Assembly: GCA_947174825.1 (NCBI GenBank)
Contig: CAMWKN010000022.1
Coordinates: 1-10,382 of the forward strand
From: an uncultured Clostridium sp.
GTDB lineage: Bacteria; Bacillota_A; Clostridia; Lachnospirales; Lachnospiraceae
DNA: 10,382 bases
Direction: 5' to 3'
Positions within the stretch are counted from its first letter, which is position 1. Each line of letters begins with the position of its first letter. Shown here one piece after another: positions 1 to 5,420 of this stretch. The position numbers and the translations under genes were made by a program. The notes under the pieces are model-generated. The model was not told where the DNA came from. It was given only the letters and a program-made list of their open reading frames with translations, and did not search any database.

Positions 1-28
1 GTACAAATTCTGCTTCTAAAATCTTCAT
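1..28 (-). CDS. Start of an unidentified gene running off the left edge
   Basis: An ATG at 28-26 is preceded by a perfect AGGAGG (41-36) at 7-nt spacing, so this is a convincing translation start. Only nine codons are visible (MKILEAEFV), too few to identify the product. The gene lies downstream of the structured RNA at 157-271 and its promoter, so it is the likely target if that RNA is a cis-acting leader. No terminator other than the RNA's own stem and U-tract separates them. Confidence 0.6.
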
Positions 29-59
29 TTGCTTGCCTCCTGCTTTGTAAAAGTATCTA

Positions 60-131
60 CTATCTTCCGTTTTTATCTGCTTGCATCGAATAAATAACAT
101 CTCCAAATACATAATCCATTTTATATTTCAT
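60..131 (-). CDS. Possible 23-codon leader ORF (uORF)
   Basis: An ATG at 131-129 opens a 23-codon frame (MKYKMDYVFGDVIYSMQADKNGR) ending in TAG at 62-60, about 30 nt before the next start codon. The Shine-Dalgarno is weak (AGGGTG about 6-8 nt upstream). Lying between the structured RNA and a strongly initiated gene, it could be a leader peptide, but a chance ORF of this size in AT-rich DNA is equally likely. No family is recognised. Confidence 0.2.
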   Translation of the reverse strand: MKYKMDYVFGDVIYSMQADKNGR

Positions 132-156
132 AGGAAACACCCTAATTTAGCGCGCT

Positions 157-271
157 ATAAAACAAAAGGTATCAGCTGTTCCGTGTTCACAGCGCATTCA
201 TGTTAGTCGGAACTGGACACGAACAACACCCGGACATCCGCCCGGATGCTCCTGCAAAGAACTGATACCTT
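157..271 (-). ncRNA. Compact structured RNA, small RNA or cis-regulatory leader
   Basis: On the minus strand an exact 10-bp stem (271-262 with 175-166) closes an RNA of about 106 nt and is followed by a U-rich tract (165-159, TTGTTTT), so the closing stem resembles an intrinsic terminator. Inside are a hairpin with a GGGC loop (252-232) and a 6-bp stem (213-208 with 183-178). The 3' strand of that stem can instead pair with 224-217 through 8 bp and one bulge, giving two mutually exclusive folds. A promoter (278-305) places the start within one or two bases of the closing stem. The element is visibly more GC-rich than its flanks. I compared it from memory with common riboswitches (SAM, FMN, c-di-GMP, THF, purine, ZTP), T-box, SRP and 6S RNA and found no match. 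It could be a stand-alone small RNA or the leader of the gene at 28. The structure is seen; the function is unknown. Confidence 0.55.
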
Positions 272-277
272 GTGATT

Positions 278-305
278 ATTATAACATTTTCCCACAGAAA
301 AACAA
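278..305 (-). promoter_or_regulatory. Extended -10 promoter of the structured RNA
   Basis: The -10 is TATAAT (283-278) with an extended TG motif (TGT at 286-284). The -35 is TTGTTT (305-300), with a 16-bp spacer. The predicted start near 271 coincides with the first base of the closing stem of the structured RNA. Confidence 0.65.
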
Positions 306-316
306 CAATACTACGA

Positions 317-352
317 GATGCATACACTCCATTTATCAAGGACACATACATC
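317..352 (-). other. G-U rich stem-loop after the first chemoreceptor gene
   Basis: On the minus strand 352-340 can pair with 330-317 (about 13 pairs, several G-U, one bulge) around a 9-nt loop. The wobble pairs work only as minus-strand RNA; on the plus strand they become A-C mismatches. It lies 30 nt past the MCP stop codon and could help end or stabilise that transcript. The nearest T-rich stretch is about 10 nt further on, so it is not a canonical terminator. Confidence 0.3.
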
Positions 353-382
353 ACTTGAACAACAACTTCATTCTCCTCTCAT

Positions 383-2443
383 TCATGCATAATCAGAAAA
401 TCTGTCCACAATCTCCCGGATTGCCACCGCATTTTGTTTGTTCTGACCAACAATATCTGTCAACTCATGTGTAGTCTGTTCTGTCTGCTCTACATGCTTT
501 AAAATCTCTCCACTGTCAATCGTTCCATCCTCTGGTACGCATTGAACCTGATCAATACAATTTTTGATCTCTATAATCACATCCGAAAATACACCGGAAG
601 AACTATCAATATCCTGAATAATTTGCTGGATTTTTGCTATTGATTGATAAGAGTCTTTCGTTGCCTCAACTAAAGAGACAAATTGTGTTGACACATCATT
701 TTGCAAAAATGCAATAATGTCATCAAAACATTTCTGCACCTTGCCAATATTCAGTCTGGTTTCCTGACAGATTGCCTGAATATCTGTGGCAGTATGGGAG
801 GAACTGCTTGCCAGATTTCCAATCTCGTCTGCAACCACTGCAAATCCTTTTCCAGCTTCGCCTGCACGAGCCGCCTCAATAGATGCATTTAAGGATACGA
901 GGTTCGTCTGGCTTGTTATATCTAAAATCTGTGTTGCCATCTCATCAATACTCATCAAAGACTGCAGGCTCTCCAATGCCTCATCGATTGCCTTTTGATT
1001 TTCTTCAATCTGAAAGCCGATTTTTTCTAAAGATTCATTTGCAACAGATTGTAATTCTGACACTTTTTCCAGCAAATCATCACTCTGTCCTGCTCCTTGA
1101 TGAATTTTATTTCCGATCTGAGACACAACCTCTGTAATATTGGATATTTCTTCATCAACCTGCAATACTGCCTGCGTAATCTTTTCCGTATGATCGGCAA
1201 ATTGTACTGTCGCCTCTGAATGATCATTCACACATTTCAATAATGTTCCTGAGTAATCTGTCATCTTGACAGCAGAATTATTTAAAGAACCGGAACATTG
1301 GTTCAATGTCAATACAATATCCTGGAATGTTGTGTATAAGGAATCCAGTGCCGTTGCTATCTGACCGACCTCACTTTTGCAATTCAGATAGGAATCCAGC
1401 TTGTGATCTTTCTTCAGATTCAAATTTTTTAACTTCATAATGGATTCTTCTGCATATCTCAATGGTTTTGTACTAATGTTGATGAAGAACCATGACAATA
1501 CACTGATAAGCAGTACAGAACTAATACAGATAACAGCCAATGTCAGCATATTTTTCCGGACATTCTTATAAACATTTGATTCACTGTCATATGCAACTAC
1601 AGCAAATCCATGTTCCTCTATGTATTGATAACGGGCAATCGATTTCCCCTTTTTATCATCCTTGTATTCTAATCCACCTATCGTTTCCCCCTGCTTATTC
1701 TTCAAGTTATCAATAACAGATAACAGCATAGGATTTTCTATCTCCCCTGCAATGAGTGATTCGTCCTTATCAAAAATATATGTGCTGTTATTTACATTAA
1801 TCATGGAATATAACATGCTTGTACCTGCCGAAGCATAGCTTGTTTCCAATAATTCTTTTAATTCATCTGCAAAGGTTCCACCACCAACATAGCCAATGAT
1901 ACTTGTCCCGTCTTCATCAAAAACCGGGCAGTACATAGATAATGTAAGTTTCCCCGTAGCCGGTGACACGATAATACCTGCATTGTACAATCCATTTTGT
2001 TCTATCATGGCATCTTGCAATGCTTTTAAGGCATCACCCTCTCTTGTGGTAATTCCCACTACTTCTGGATTGGAATGTGCAATTACATGCGTATTCCACT
2101 CACCAATATACAAACCTTCCCATTGGTTAAGTCCCTGATAATAAGCCTCTGTATATGCCTGCGCCTGCTTTTGCTTTTTCTCATCCTTAGGATTCTTCAA
2201 CAAATCGCGGACCTCAAATGCCTTGCTAAAAGCAGTTAATATTGTTTCCTGCTCATCTATATACTGTTTAATAATATTTGTCTGTGCATTAAGAGTTGCA
2301 TTCATGTTGTCCATCTCAGACTTTTTCATCATACTGGTCATGCTTTGGTTGGCAATCACATATAACATGGTAATACAAATCACAATAACAATAGCAATCT
2401 GTAGTGTGATTTTTGCTCTCATTTTTAGATTCTTCATATTCAT
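383..2443 (-). CDS. Methyl-accepting chemotaxis protein with dCache-like sensor
   Basis: This is a 686-aa transmembrane chemoreceptor expected to sense an extracellular ligand and control CheA kinase activity through CheW at the membrane. Residues 11-31 form the first membrane helix. About 35-295 is an extracytoplasmic sensor with dCache-type features (the [21 protein letters not shown] stretch, then a second lobe ending in [15 protein letters not shown]). Residues 297-325 are the second membrane helix, about 326-380 a HAMP domain, and the rest a coiled-coil signalling domain. The hairpin tip, [20 protein letters not shown], begins at residue 512. The RxWY signature of amino-acid-binding dCache receptors is absent, so no ligand is proposed. 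There is no C-terminal CheR-tethering pentapeptide; the protein ends FSDYA. The chosen ATG has AAGGA at 6-nt spacing. It is monocistronic, with its own promoter at 2549-2577. Assignment as an MCP is very secure; the ligand is unknown. Confidence 0.96.
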   Translation of the reverse strand: MNMKNLKMRAKITLQIAIVIVICITMLYVIANQSMTSMMKKSEMDNMNATLNAQTNIIKQYIDEQETILTAFSKAFEVRDLLKNPKDEKKQKQAQAYTEAYYQGLNQWEGLYIGEWNTHVIAHSNPEVVGITTREGDALKALQDAMIEQNGLYNAGIIVSPATGKLTLSMYCPVFDEDGTSIIGYVGGGTFADELKELLETSYASAGTSMLYSMINVNNSTYIFDKDESLIAGEIENPMLLSVIDNLKNKQGETIGGLEYKDDKKGKSIARYQYIEEHGFAVVAYDSESNVYKNVRKNMLTLAVICISSVLLISVLSWFFINISTKPLRYAEESIMKLKNLNLKKDHKLDSYLNCKSEVGQIATALDSLYTTFQDIVLTLNQCSGSLNNSAVKMTDYSGTLLKCVNDHSEATVQFADHTEKITQAVLQVDEEISNITEVVSQIGNKIHQGAGQSDDLLEKVSELQSVANESLEKIGFQIEENQKAIDEALESLQSLMSIDEMATQILDITSQTNLVSLNASIEAARAGEAGKGFAVVADEIGNLASSSSHTATDIQAICQETRLNIGKVQKCFDDIIAFLQNDVSTQFVSLVEATKDSYQSIAKIQQIIQDIDSSSGVFSDVIIEIKNCIDQVQCVPEDGTIDSGEILKHVEQTEQTTHELTDIVGQNKQNAVAIREIVDRFSDYA

Positions 2444-2464
2444 AGCCCATCCTTCTCTGTTTTA

Positions 2465-2493
2465 AATGCTCCTCTCATGATAGAGAAAGCATT
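2465..2493 (-). promoter_or_regulatory. Leader hairpin just upstream of the MCP ribosome binding site
   Basis: In the predicted 5' leader of the MCP gene, AATGC at 2493-2489 pairs with GCATT at 2469-2465. The stem continues through a pyrimidine/purine arm (about 11 bp, one bulge, loop ATCATG). It ends about 10 nt before the Shine-Dalgarno AAGGA, leaving that site single-stranded. No U-run follows, so it is not a terminator. A role in mRNA stability or translation is inference. Confidence 0.4.
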
Positions 2494-2548
2494 CCTATAC
2501 AGCTTTTTCAATGTTGCTGCTTTTATTCCCTCAGCTGTTCATAAATAT

Positions 2549-2577
2549 ATACTAACATAAGCAGTTTATGGTTTCAA
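2549..2577 (-). promoter_or_regulatory. Sigma-A type promoter of the first MCP gene
   Basis: The -35 is TTGAAA (2577-2572), the spacer is 17 bp, and the -10 is TAGTAT (2554-2549) with an extended TG motif one base upstream. The predicted start is near 2542, giving a leader of about 100 nt that contains the hairpin at 2465-2493. No sigma-28 flagellar-type promoter was seen here. Confidence 0.6.
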
Positions 2578-2640
2578 TGTTTTAAGTTTCATAATTTTCA
2601 CTTATATCTGTCAAATTTATTTCACTATTATTCATATATT

Positions 2641-2688
2641 TACAAACAAAACAAGAGGACAGGTAACATTACATAACCCATCCTCTTG
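2641..2688 (-). terminator. Intrinsic terminator
   Basis: CAAGAGGA (minus, 2688-2681) pairs perfectly with TCCTCTTG (2659-2652) and is followed directly by TTTTGTTTG on the minus strand. The plus strand has no T-run on its side, so it acts on leftward transcripts. The hairpin begins inside the last codons of the short ORF ending at 2669. Confidence 0.75.
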
Positions 2689-2863
2689 ACATGATCCATA
2701 TGCTCCTACTCACTCTACCATGACATTTATCTTCTTTGCATATCCGTTCCTTGCGTAGACATATCAAATTCTCCATTTGCCCTACCACATGTAAAGCCTC
2801 CTCGCTGTGTCCCCTAATATCCGCAACAATGCTTGCCTTTTCCGTTAATTTTGCTGAAATCAT
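2669..2863 (-). CDS. Short hypothetical protein, possibly a gene remnant
   Basis: This is a 64-codon frame, directly preceded by an in-frame stop. Residues 1-45 read like real protein: an amphipathic, charged, helical segment (ISAKLTEKASIVADIRGHSEEA, continuing VVGQMENLI). The last 20 residues (cysteine, arginine and tryptophan rich) look like read-through of non-coding DNA, and the stop lies in the loop of the terminator hairpin. The Shine-Dalgarno is poor (AGGA only 3 nt before ATG). A promoter at 2895-2923 and the terminator at 2641-2688 frame it as a unit of about 245 nt. It could be a small gene, the 3'-truncated remnant of a larger one, or an RNA gene with an accidental ORF. No family is recognised. 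Confidence 0.35.
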   Translation of the reverse strand: MISAKLTEKASIVADIRGHSEEALHVVGQMENLICLRKERICKEDKCHGRVSRSIWIMSRGWVM

Positions 2864-2894
2864 TTATCCTATATTTTTTGCCCAAATAATTAAT

Positions 2895-2923
2895 AGTATA
2901 TCCTCTGACCTATTACTGCTCAA
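2895..2923 (-). promoter_or_regulatory. Promoter of the short unit ending at 2641
   Basis: The -35-like TTGAGC (2923-2918), a 17-bp spacer and -10 TATACT (2900-2895) predict a start near 2888. It lies between the stop of the membrane-protein gene (2942) and the short ORF. Confidence 0.45.
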
Positions 2924-2941
2924 CAAAACAATCTTTTTATC

Positions 2942-3460
2942 TTATTCATTAAGATTTTTACTCTTATTTATAAAAATTGAAATACATAAAGTAATTATTA
3001 TCACTAAAACAAAAAAGCCCGATATAAATTGCATTTTCTTGTTGTGTCCATTTCCCCCCAAAAATATATTTACAAATAAATTCAAACTAACTAATATAGT
3101 AAACACAAATGGTGCTGTATATGGATATCCGTTTTCTTTTTTTGTTTTTCTTTTCACTAAAAAAAATATAAGCCAAATAACTACTAATGCCGCAATTGTA
3201 TTAAAAATCAACAACATTAATTCATGTTTTGCTCTGCCAAAAACAATGGGAGAAAGTCCACATGAAACCAAAAACAGCCAAGCAAAAAACAGGGTAAAAG
3301 TTGGATAAACTTTTTTAATGCTTTTTTTAAATGGTCGTTCATCTGCTAATCTTAACAAAAAAATGTATGCTACAATTACACCCAAAAACATAATGAAAAA
3401 AAGATGTATCCTGCTAAAAAAATTAGTCCATCTTAATTCATCGCTTATATTATAATACAC
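2942..3460 (-). CDS. AT-rich five-helix membrane protein, start region possibly frameshifted
   Basis: This is a 172-codon frame with a GTG first codon and no ATG until residue 24. Hydrophobic segments lie at about 17-38, 50-72, 80-103, 113-134 and 145-165, separated by lysine/arginine-rich loops, so it is an integral membrane protein. The GTG has no good Shine-Dalgarno and overlaps by 16 nt the end of the frame that starts at 3516, which has an excellent one. Either the two are translationally coupled, or a single protein starting MDKFLTKLMDDQERAFNI was split by loss of one T in the T run at 3461-3464. One extra T would join the frames as AFNIFVYYNISDEL. The DNA is distinctly more AT-rich than the signalling operon, suggesting separate acquisition. 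No family is recognised; an immunity-type or other accessory membrane protein is only a guess. Confidence 0.6.
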   Translation of the reverse strand: MYYNISDELRWTNFFSRIHLFFIMFLGVIVAYIFLLRLADERPFKKSIKKVYPTFTLFFAWLFLVSCGLSPIVFGRAKHELMLLIFNTIAALVVIWLIFFLVKRKTKKENGYPYTAPFVFTILVSLNLFVNIFLGGNGHNKKMQFISGFFVLVIIITLCISIFINKSKNLNE

Positions 3461-3516
3461 AAAATATTAAAAGCTCTTTCTTGGTCATCCATAAGTTTTG
3501 TTAAAAATTTATCCAT
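3445..3516 (-). CDS. Well-initiated 23-codon frame overlapping the membrane protein
   Basis: An ATG at 3516-3514 has AAAGGA at 8-nt spacing and a second AGGAGG just upstream, the best start signal in this AT-rich stretch. The frame encodes MDKFLTKLMDDQERAFNILCIII and stops inside the first codons of the 172-codon membrane frame. Its charged, helical sequence is a plausible cytoplasmic N-terminus for that membrane protein. I read it as either the true start of a frameshifted gene or a short coupling peptide. The frame extends upstream of this ATG, but only to a TTG that overlaps the promoter, so the ATG is preferred. Confidence 0.45.
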   Translation of the reverse strand: MDKFLTKLMDDQERAFNILCIII

Positions 3517-3624
3517 AAAACGTGTCCTTTCCTCCTCTAGTCTGTTTTTCTTCCTAAATTTCTGTTCTGCCTCAATAATCCTGTGATATTCCCAATCCGA
3601 AATGATACAAATTACTTTATTTTT

Positions 3625-3654
3625 ATTATAACAGTAACCATATACTTTTTGCAA
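3625..3654 (-). promoter_or_regulatory. Extended -10 promoter of the AT-rich membrane protein unit
   Basis: The -35 is TTGCAA (3654-3649), the spacer is 18 bp, and the -10 is a perfect TATAAT (3630-3625) with a TGT extension. The predicted start is near 3618, leaving a leader of about 100 nt before the ATG at 3516. Confidence 0.6.
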
Positions 3655-3728
3655 CAATTAAATTTATTTGCAAAACTATATATTTTCTGAACCATATTAC
3701 CAATCCATCTTTCTTTAATTTTTAATTC

Positions 3729-3763
3729 AAAAAGCCACCAGATAATTTTCCAGTGGCTTTTTT
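3729..3763 (-). terminator. Intrinsic terminator, symmetrical on both strands
   Basis: A 10-bp stem pairs AAAAAGCCAC (3729-3738) with GTGGCTTTTT (3753-3762) around a 14-nt loop. Both ends give T-runs, so it could work in both directions. It lies about 40 bp after the stop of the gene at 3804-4493, which it most likely serves. Confidence 0.85.
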
Positions 3764-3803
3764 CAAACGTACTAAAAATTCAAGTTGAAATTCCCCATAA
3801 TGC

Positions 3804-4493
3804 CTACCACACACTCTCTGTCCACATCATAATACCATCACCCTTCAAAGTCCATTTTACAGCGAATACGATAATGACAAGAAAAAATACCACCGTCCAT
3901 ACAGCCCATATCATATTGAAACAATCATTTCGCTTAAATTGAATAAACCTAAATACACAATGAATGCTATAGATCAGGAGCATCAGAAGAACTGGAGCTA
4001 TGATGAGTGTTAGGTCAAAAATCTCTCCATACTGTTCTACCCATGCCGTTCCCATAGGGATAATTTCTTTTCTACCCCAAAATATATATAATGCCTGGAT
4101 ACTTCTTCCTACATGCCAGTACCCGATTGTCTCATTAATATGATATACTATACGACTATCTATCCATACAAGAAAATAGCTAAAGAAGATTCCTAACTGA
4201 CAGAAGATTTCCAGTATGATCCAACGCTTTATTATTCCATTCTTTCCATCTAGATTCTTTCCATCTAGATTCTTTTCTGCATAATGCTTTTTTACGGAAT
4301 ATAAATATCCAAACAGAAAATAATGAACCAATCCCACGCAACAGACAAAATGGTCTGCTACTTCTCTAGTGGTTGTTCCAAACACCCTCTCATTAGAAAT
4401 CATGTCTCGCAATCCAATATAATAAGCAATTTGAAATGCGATTGTTAGTCCCAGAAAAAGCCACATACCAGTCGTACCAATTTTCTTTCTCAT
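3804..4493 (-). CDS. Hypothetical multi-pass membrane protein
   Basis: This is a 229-aa protein with about five hydrophobic segments (10-28, 48-65, 90-111, 158-182, 193-213), so it should sit in the cytoplasmic membrane. The start is secure: AGGAGG (4507-4502) lies 8 nt before the ATG. A cytoplasmic-looking loop at 75-85 carries a duplicated NLDGK pentapeptide made by a 15-bp tandem repeat. Aromatic residues are abundant, especially tryptophan in the C-terminal half. The gene follows the terminator of the signalling operon (4611-4644) and has its own terminator at 3729-3763, so it is a separate unit; I see no strong consensus promoter between. I recognise no family. Proximity to the regulator operon suggests it could be a target or an accessory, but nothing in the sequence proves it. 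Confidence 0.75.
   Translation of the reverse strand: MRKKIGTTGMWLFLGLTIAFQIAYYIGLRDMISNERVFGTTTREVADHFVCCVGLVHYFLFGYLYSVKKHYAEKNLDGKNLDGKNGIIKRWIILEIFCQLGIFFSYFLVWIDSRIVYHINETIGYWHVGRSIQALYIFWGRKEIIPMGTAWVEQYGEIFDLTLIIAPVLLMLLIYSIHCVFRFIQFKRNDCFNMIWAVWTVVFFLVIIVFAVKWTLKGDGIMMWTESVW
4241..4275. repeat. 15-bp in-frame tandem repeat (2.3 copies)
   Basis: The unit tctttccatctagat occurs exactly at 4241-4255 and 4256-4270 and starts again at 4271-4275. It encodes NLDGK twice in the loop of the membrane protein at 3804-4493. The multiple-of-three unit keeps the frame, so copy number could vary by slippage without inactivating the gene. Confidence 0.9.
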
Positions 4494-4610
4494 ATATTTT
4501 CCCTCCTGACTATTGATTGCCAGAAAGAAATGAAAAACCGCCGCATTAAAAATTATCAGCTACAGAAAAAACACCAAATTCCAGCCAAACGCAATCCTTT
4601 CAAACTTGCA

Positions 4611-4644
4611 AAAAAATAAGGTGTGGCAAAACCTCACCTTATTT
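4611..4644 (-). terminator. Intrinsic terminator of the five-gene signalling operon
   Basis: AAATAAGGTG (minus, 4644-4635) pairs with CACCTTATTT (4623-4614), a 10-bp stem with an 11-nt loop, and the 3' side continues in a T-run to 4611. The TAA stop codon of the last regulator gene (4641-4639) is inside the 5' arm, so coding and termination signals overlap. Confidence 0.85.
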
Positions 4645-5388
4645 CTTTTCGCAATAATAATCAAGATACTGTTCCCGTAAAGGACGATACGTTCCTCTTG
4701 GCAAATAGACTTTCCTCCCATTATCCATCCGTAGCTCCTGTGCATTCAGACTGACGATATGCTCCAAATGGACGATATAGGAAACACCCACTTTCACCAA
4801 CCCCTGACAGACAGAGAACATCTCATAAATCCTTGCCATCGTCAGATTCTGCATCACTTCTGTACCATCTGCCATATAGATACGCTGGCGTTTTCCCTGG
4901 GCTTCACAGTATACAATATCATTTAATGACACTTTTTTTAGCATTCCCTCCACCCGCAGCAAAATGTAGTTCTCCCGTTCCTCTTCTGCCTCTTTCCGAA
5001 ACCGATCCAGCAGAGAAAATAATTTATCTGTCAGTATCGGTTTGATCAGATACTGGGAAGCCTCCACATCAAAGGCATCCAGAGCATGTTCTTTGGATGT
5101 AGTAAGAAATACCAGTTTTGCCCTGCTCCCCATGTCACGAAGCCGTCTCGCTGCTTCCATCCCTAAGGGAGCGCTTTCTCCTGTTTCCTCTGGCATATAA
5201 ATATCCATAAAGACCAAATCTGGTGTATACTGTCCTTCTCTAATCATATAGAGTAATTCATCCGTACTTTCAAAGCATTCGATCATAAAGTCTGTATCCA
5301 TATGTTTTTGTTCATAGGCACCCAATATTTTTTCTGTTTTAGTAAGCTCTGCTGTCTCATCGTCACAGAGTGCAATCTGAACTGTCAT
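4639..5388 (-). CDS. LytTR-family response regulator (AgrA-like)
   Basis: This 249-aa DNA-binding response regulator should be phosphorylated by a GHKL kinase and bind direct-repeat operators. Residues 1-125 are a receiver domain: acidic D9/D10, phosphoacceptor D62 in FMDIYMP, the T96/T97 switch position and K116 in LIKP. The stretch EETGESAPLG after D62 is longer than usual. Residues 141-245 are a LytTR domain. Within it the usual R-x-H-R-S-Y-hydrophobic-V-N-L stretch reads KVGVSYIVHL (199-208), so the conserved His and Asn are Gly201 and His207; the other regulator in this window keeps both. It is the last gene of the operon, 32 bp after the MCP, and its stop overlaps the terminator. The start is supported by GGAGG 6 nt upstream, part of the 26-bp repeat shared with the MCP start. 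The natural partner kinase is probably the one ending at 7175. Confidence 0.95.
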   Translation of the reverse strand: MTVQIALCDDETAELTKTEKILGAYEQKHMDTDFMIECFESTDELLYMIREGQYTPDLVFMDIYMPEETGESAPLGMEAARRLRDMGSRAKLVFLTTSKEHALDAFDVEASQYLIKPILTDKLFSLLDRFRKEAEEERENYILLRVEGMLKKVSLNDIVYCEAQGKRQRIYMADGTEVMQNLTMARIYEMFSVCQGLVKVGVSYIVHLEHIVSLNAQELRMDNGRKVYLPRGTYRPLREQYLDYYCEKK

Positions 5389-5401
5389 CTTTAACCTCCA
5401 T
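5376..5401. repeat. 26-bp exact direct repeat, copy at the regulator start
   Basis: This copy covers GGAGG, the ATG and codons MTVQ of the LytTR regulator gene. It is identical to 7148-7173, the same functional stretch at the start of the MCP gene, 1772 bp away. Confidence 0.95.
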
Positions 5402-5420
5402 ATTCGTAATCAACTCCATC

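Noticed and set aside
2440..2478. A 12-codon ORF ([12 protein letters not shown]) whose TGA overlaps the ATG of the first MCP
   Set aside because: It has no Shine-Dalgarno, and its ATG lies in the loop of a hairpin. Overlap of the ATGA type can arise by chance.
2736..3308. A 190-codon plus-strand ORF
   Set aside because: It lies antisense to the membrane-protein frame, the short ORF and their promoter and terminator. Its composition reflects AT-rich complementary DNA, and it has no convincing start signal.
3517..3657. Upstream extension of the small frame to a TTG at 3657
   Set aside because: The TTG is part of the -35 of a promoter whose TATAAT lies inside the extension, while the ATG at 3516 has an excellent ribosome binding site. 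The segment 3517-3600 does read somewhat protein-like, so a longer ancestral gene cannot be fully excluded.
3729..3763. Inverted repeat as part of a mobile element end
   Set aside because: The stem with T-runs on both sides is a normal bidirectional terminator. No transposase and no matching repeat were found elsewhere in the window.
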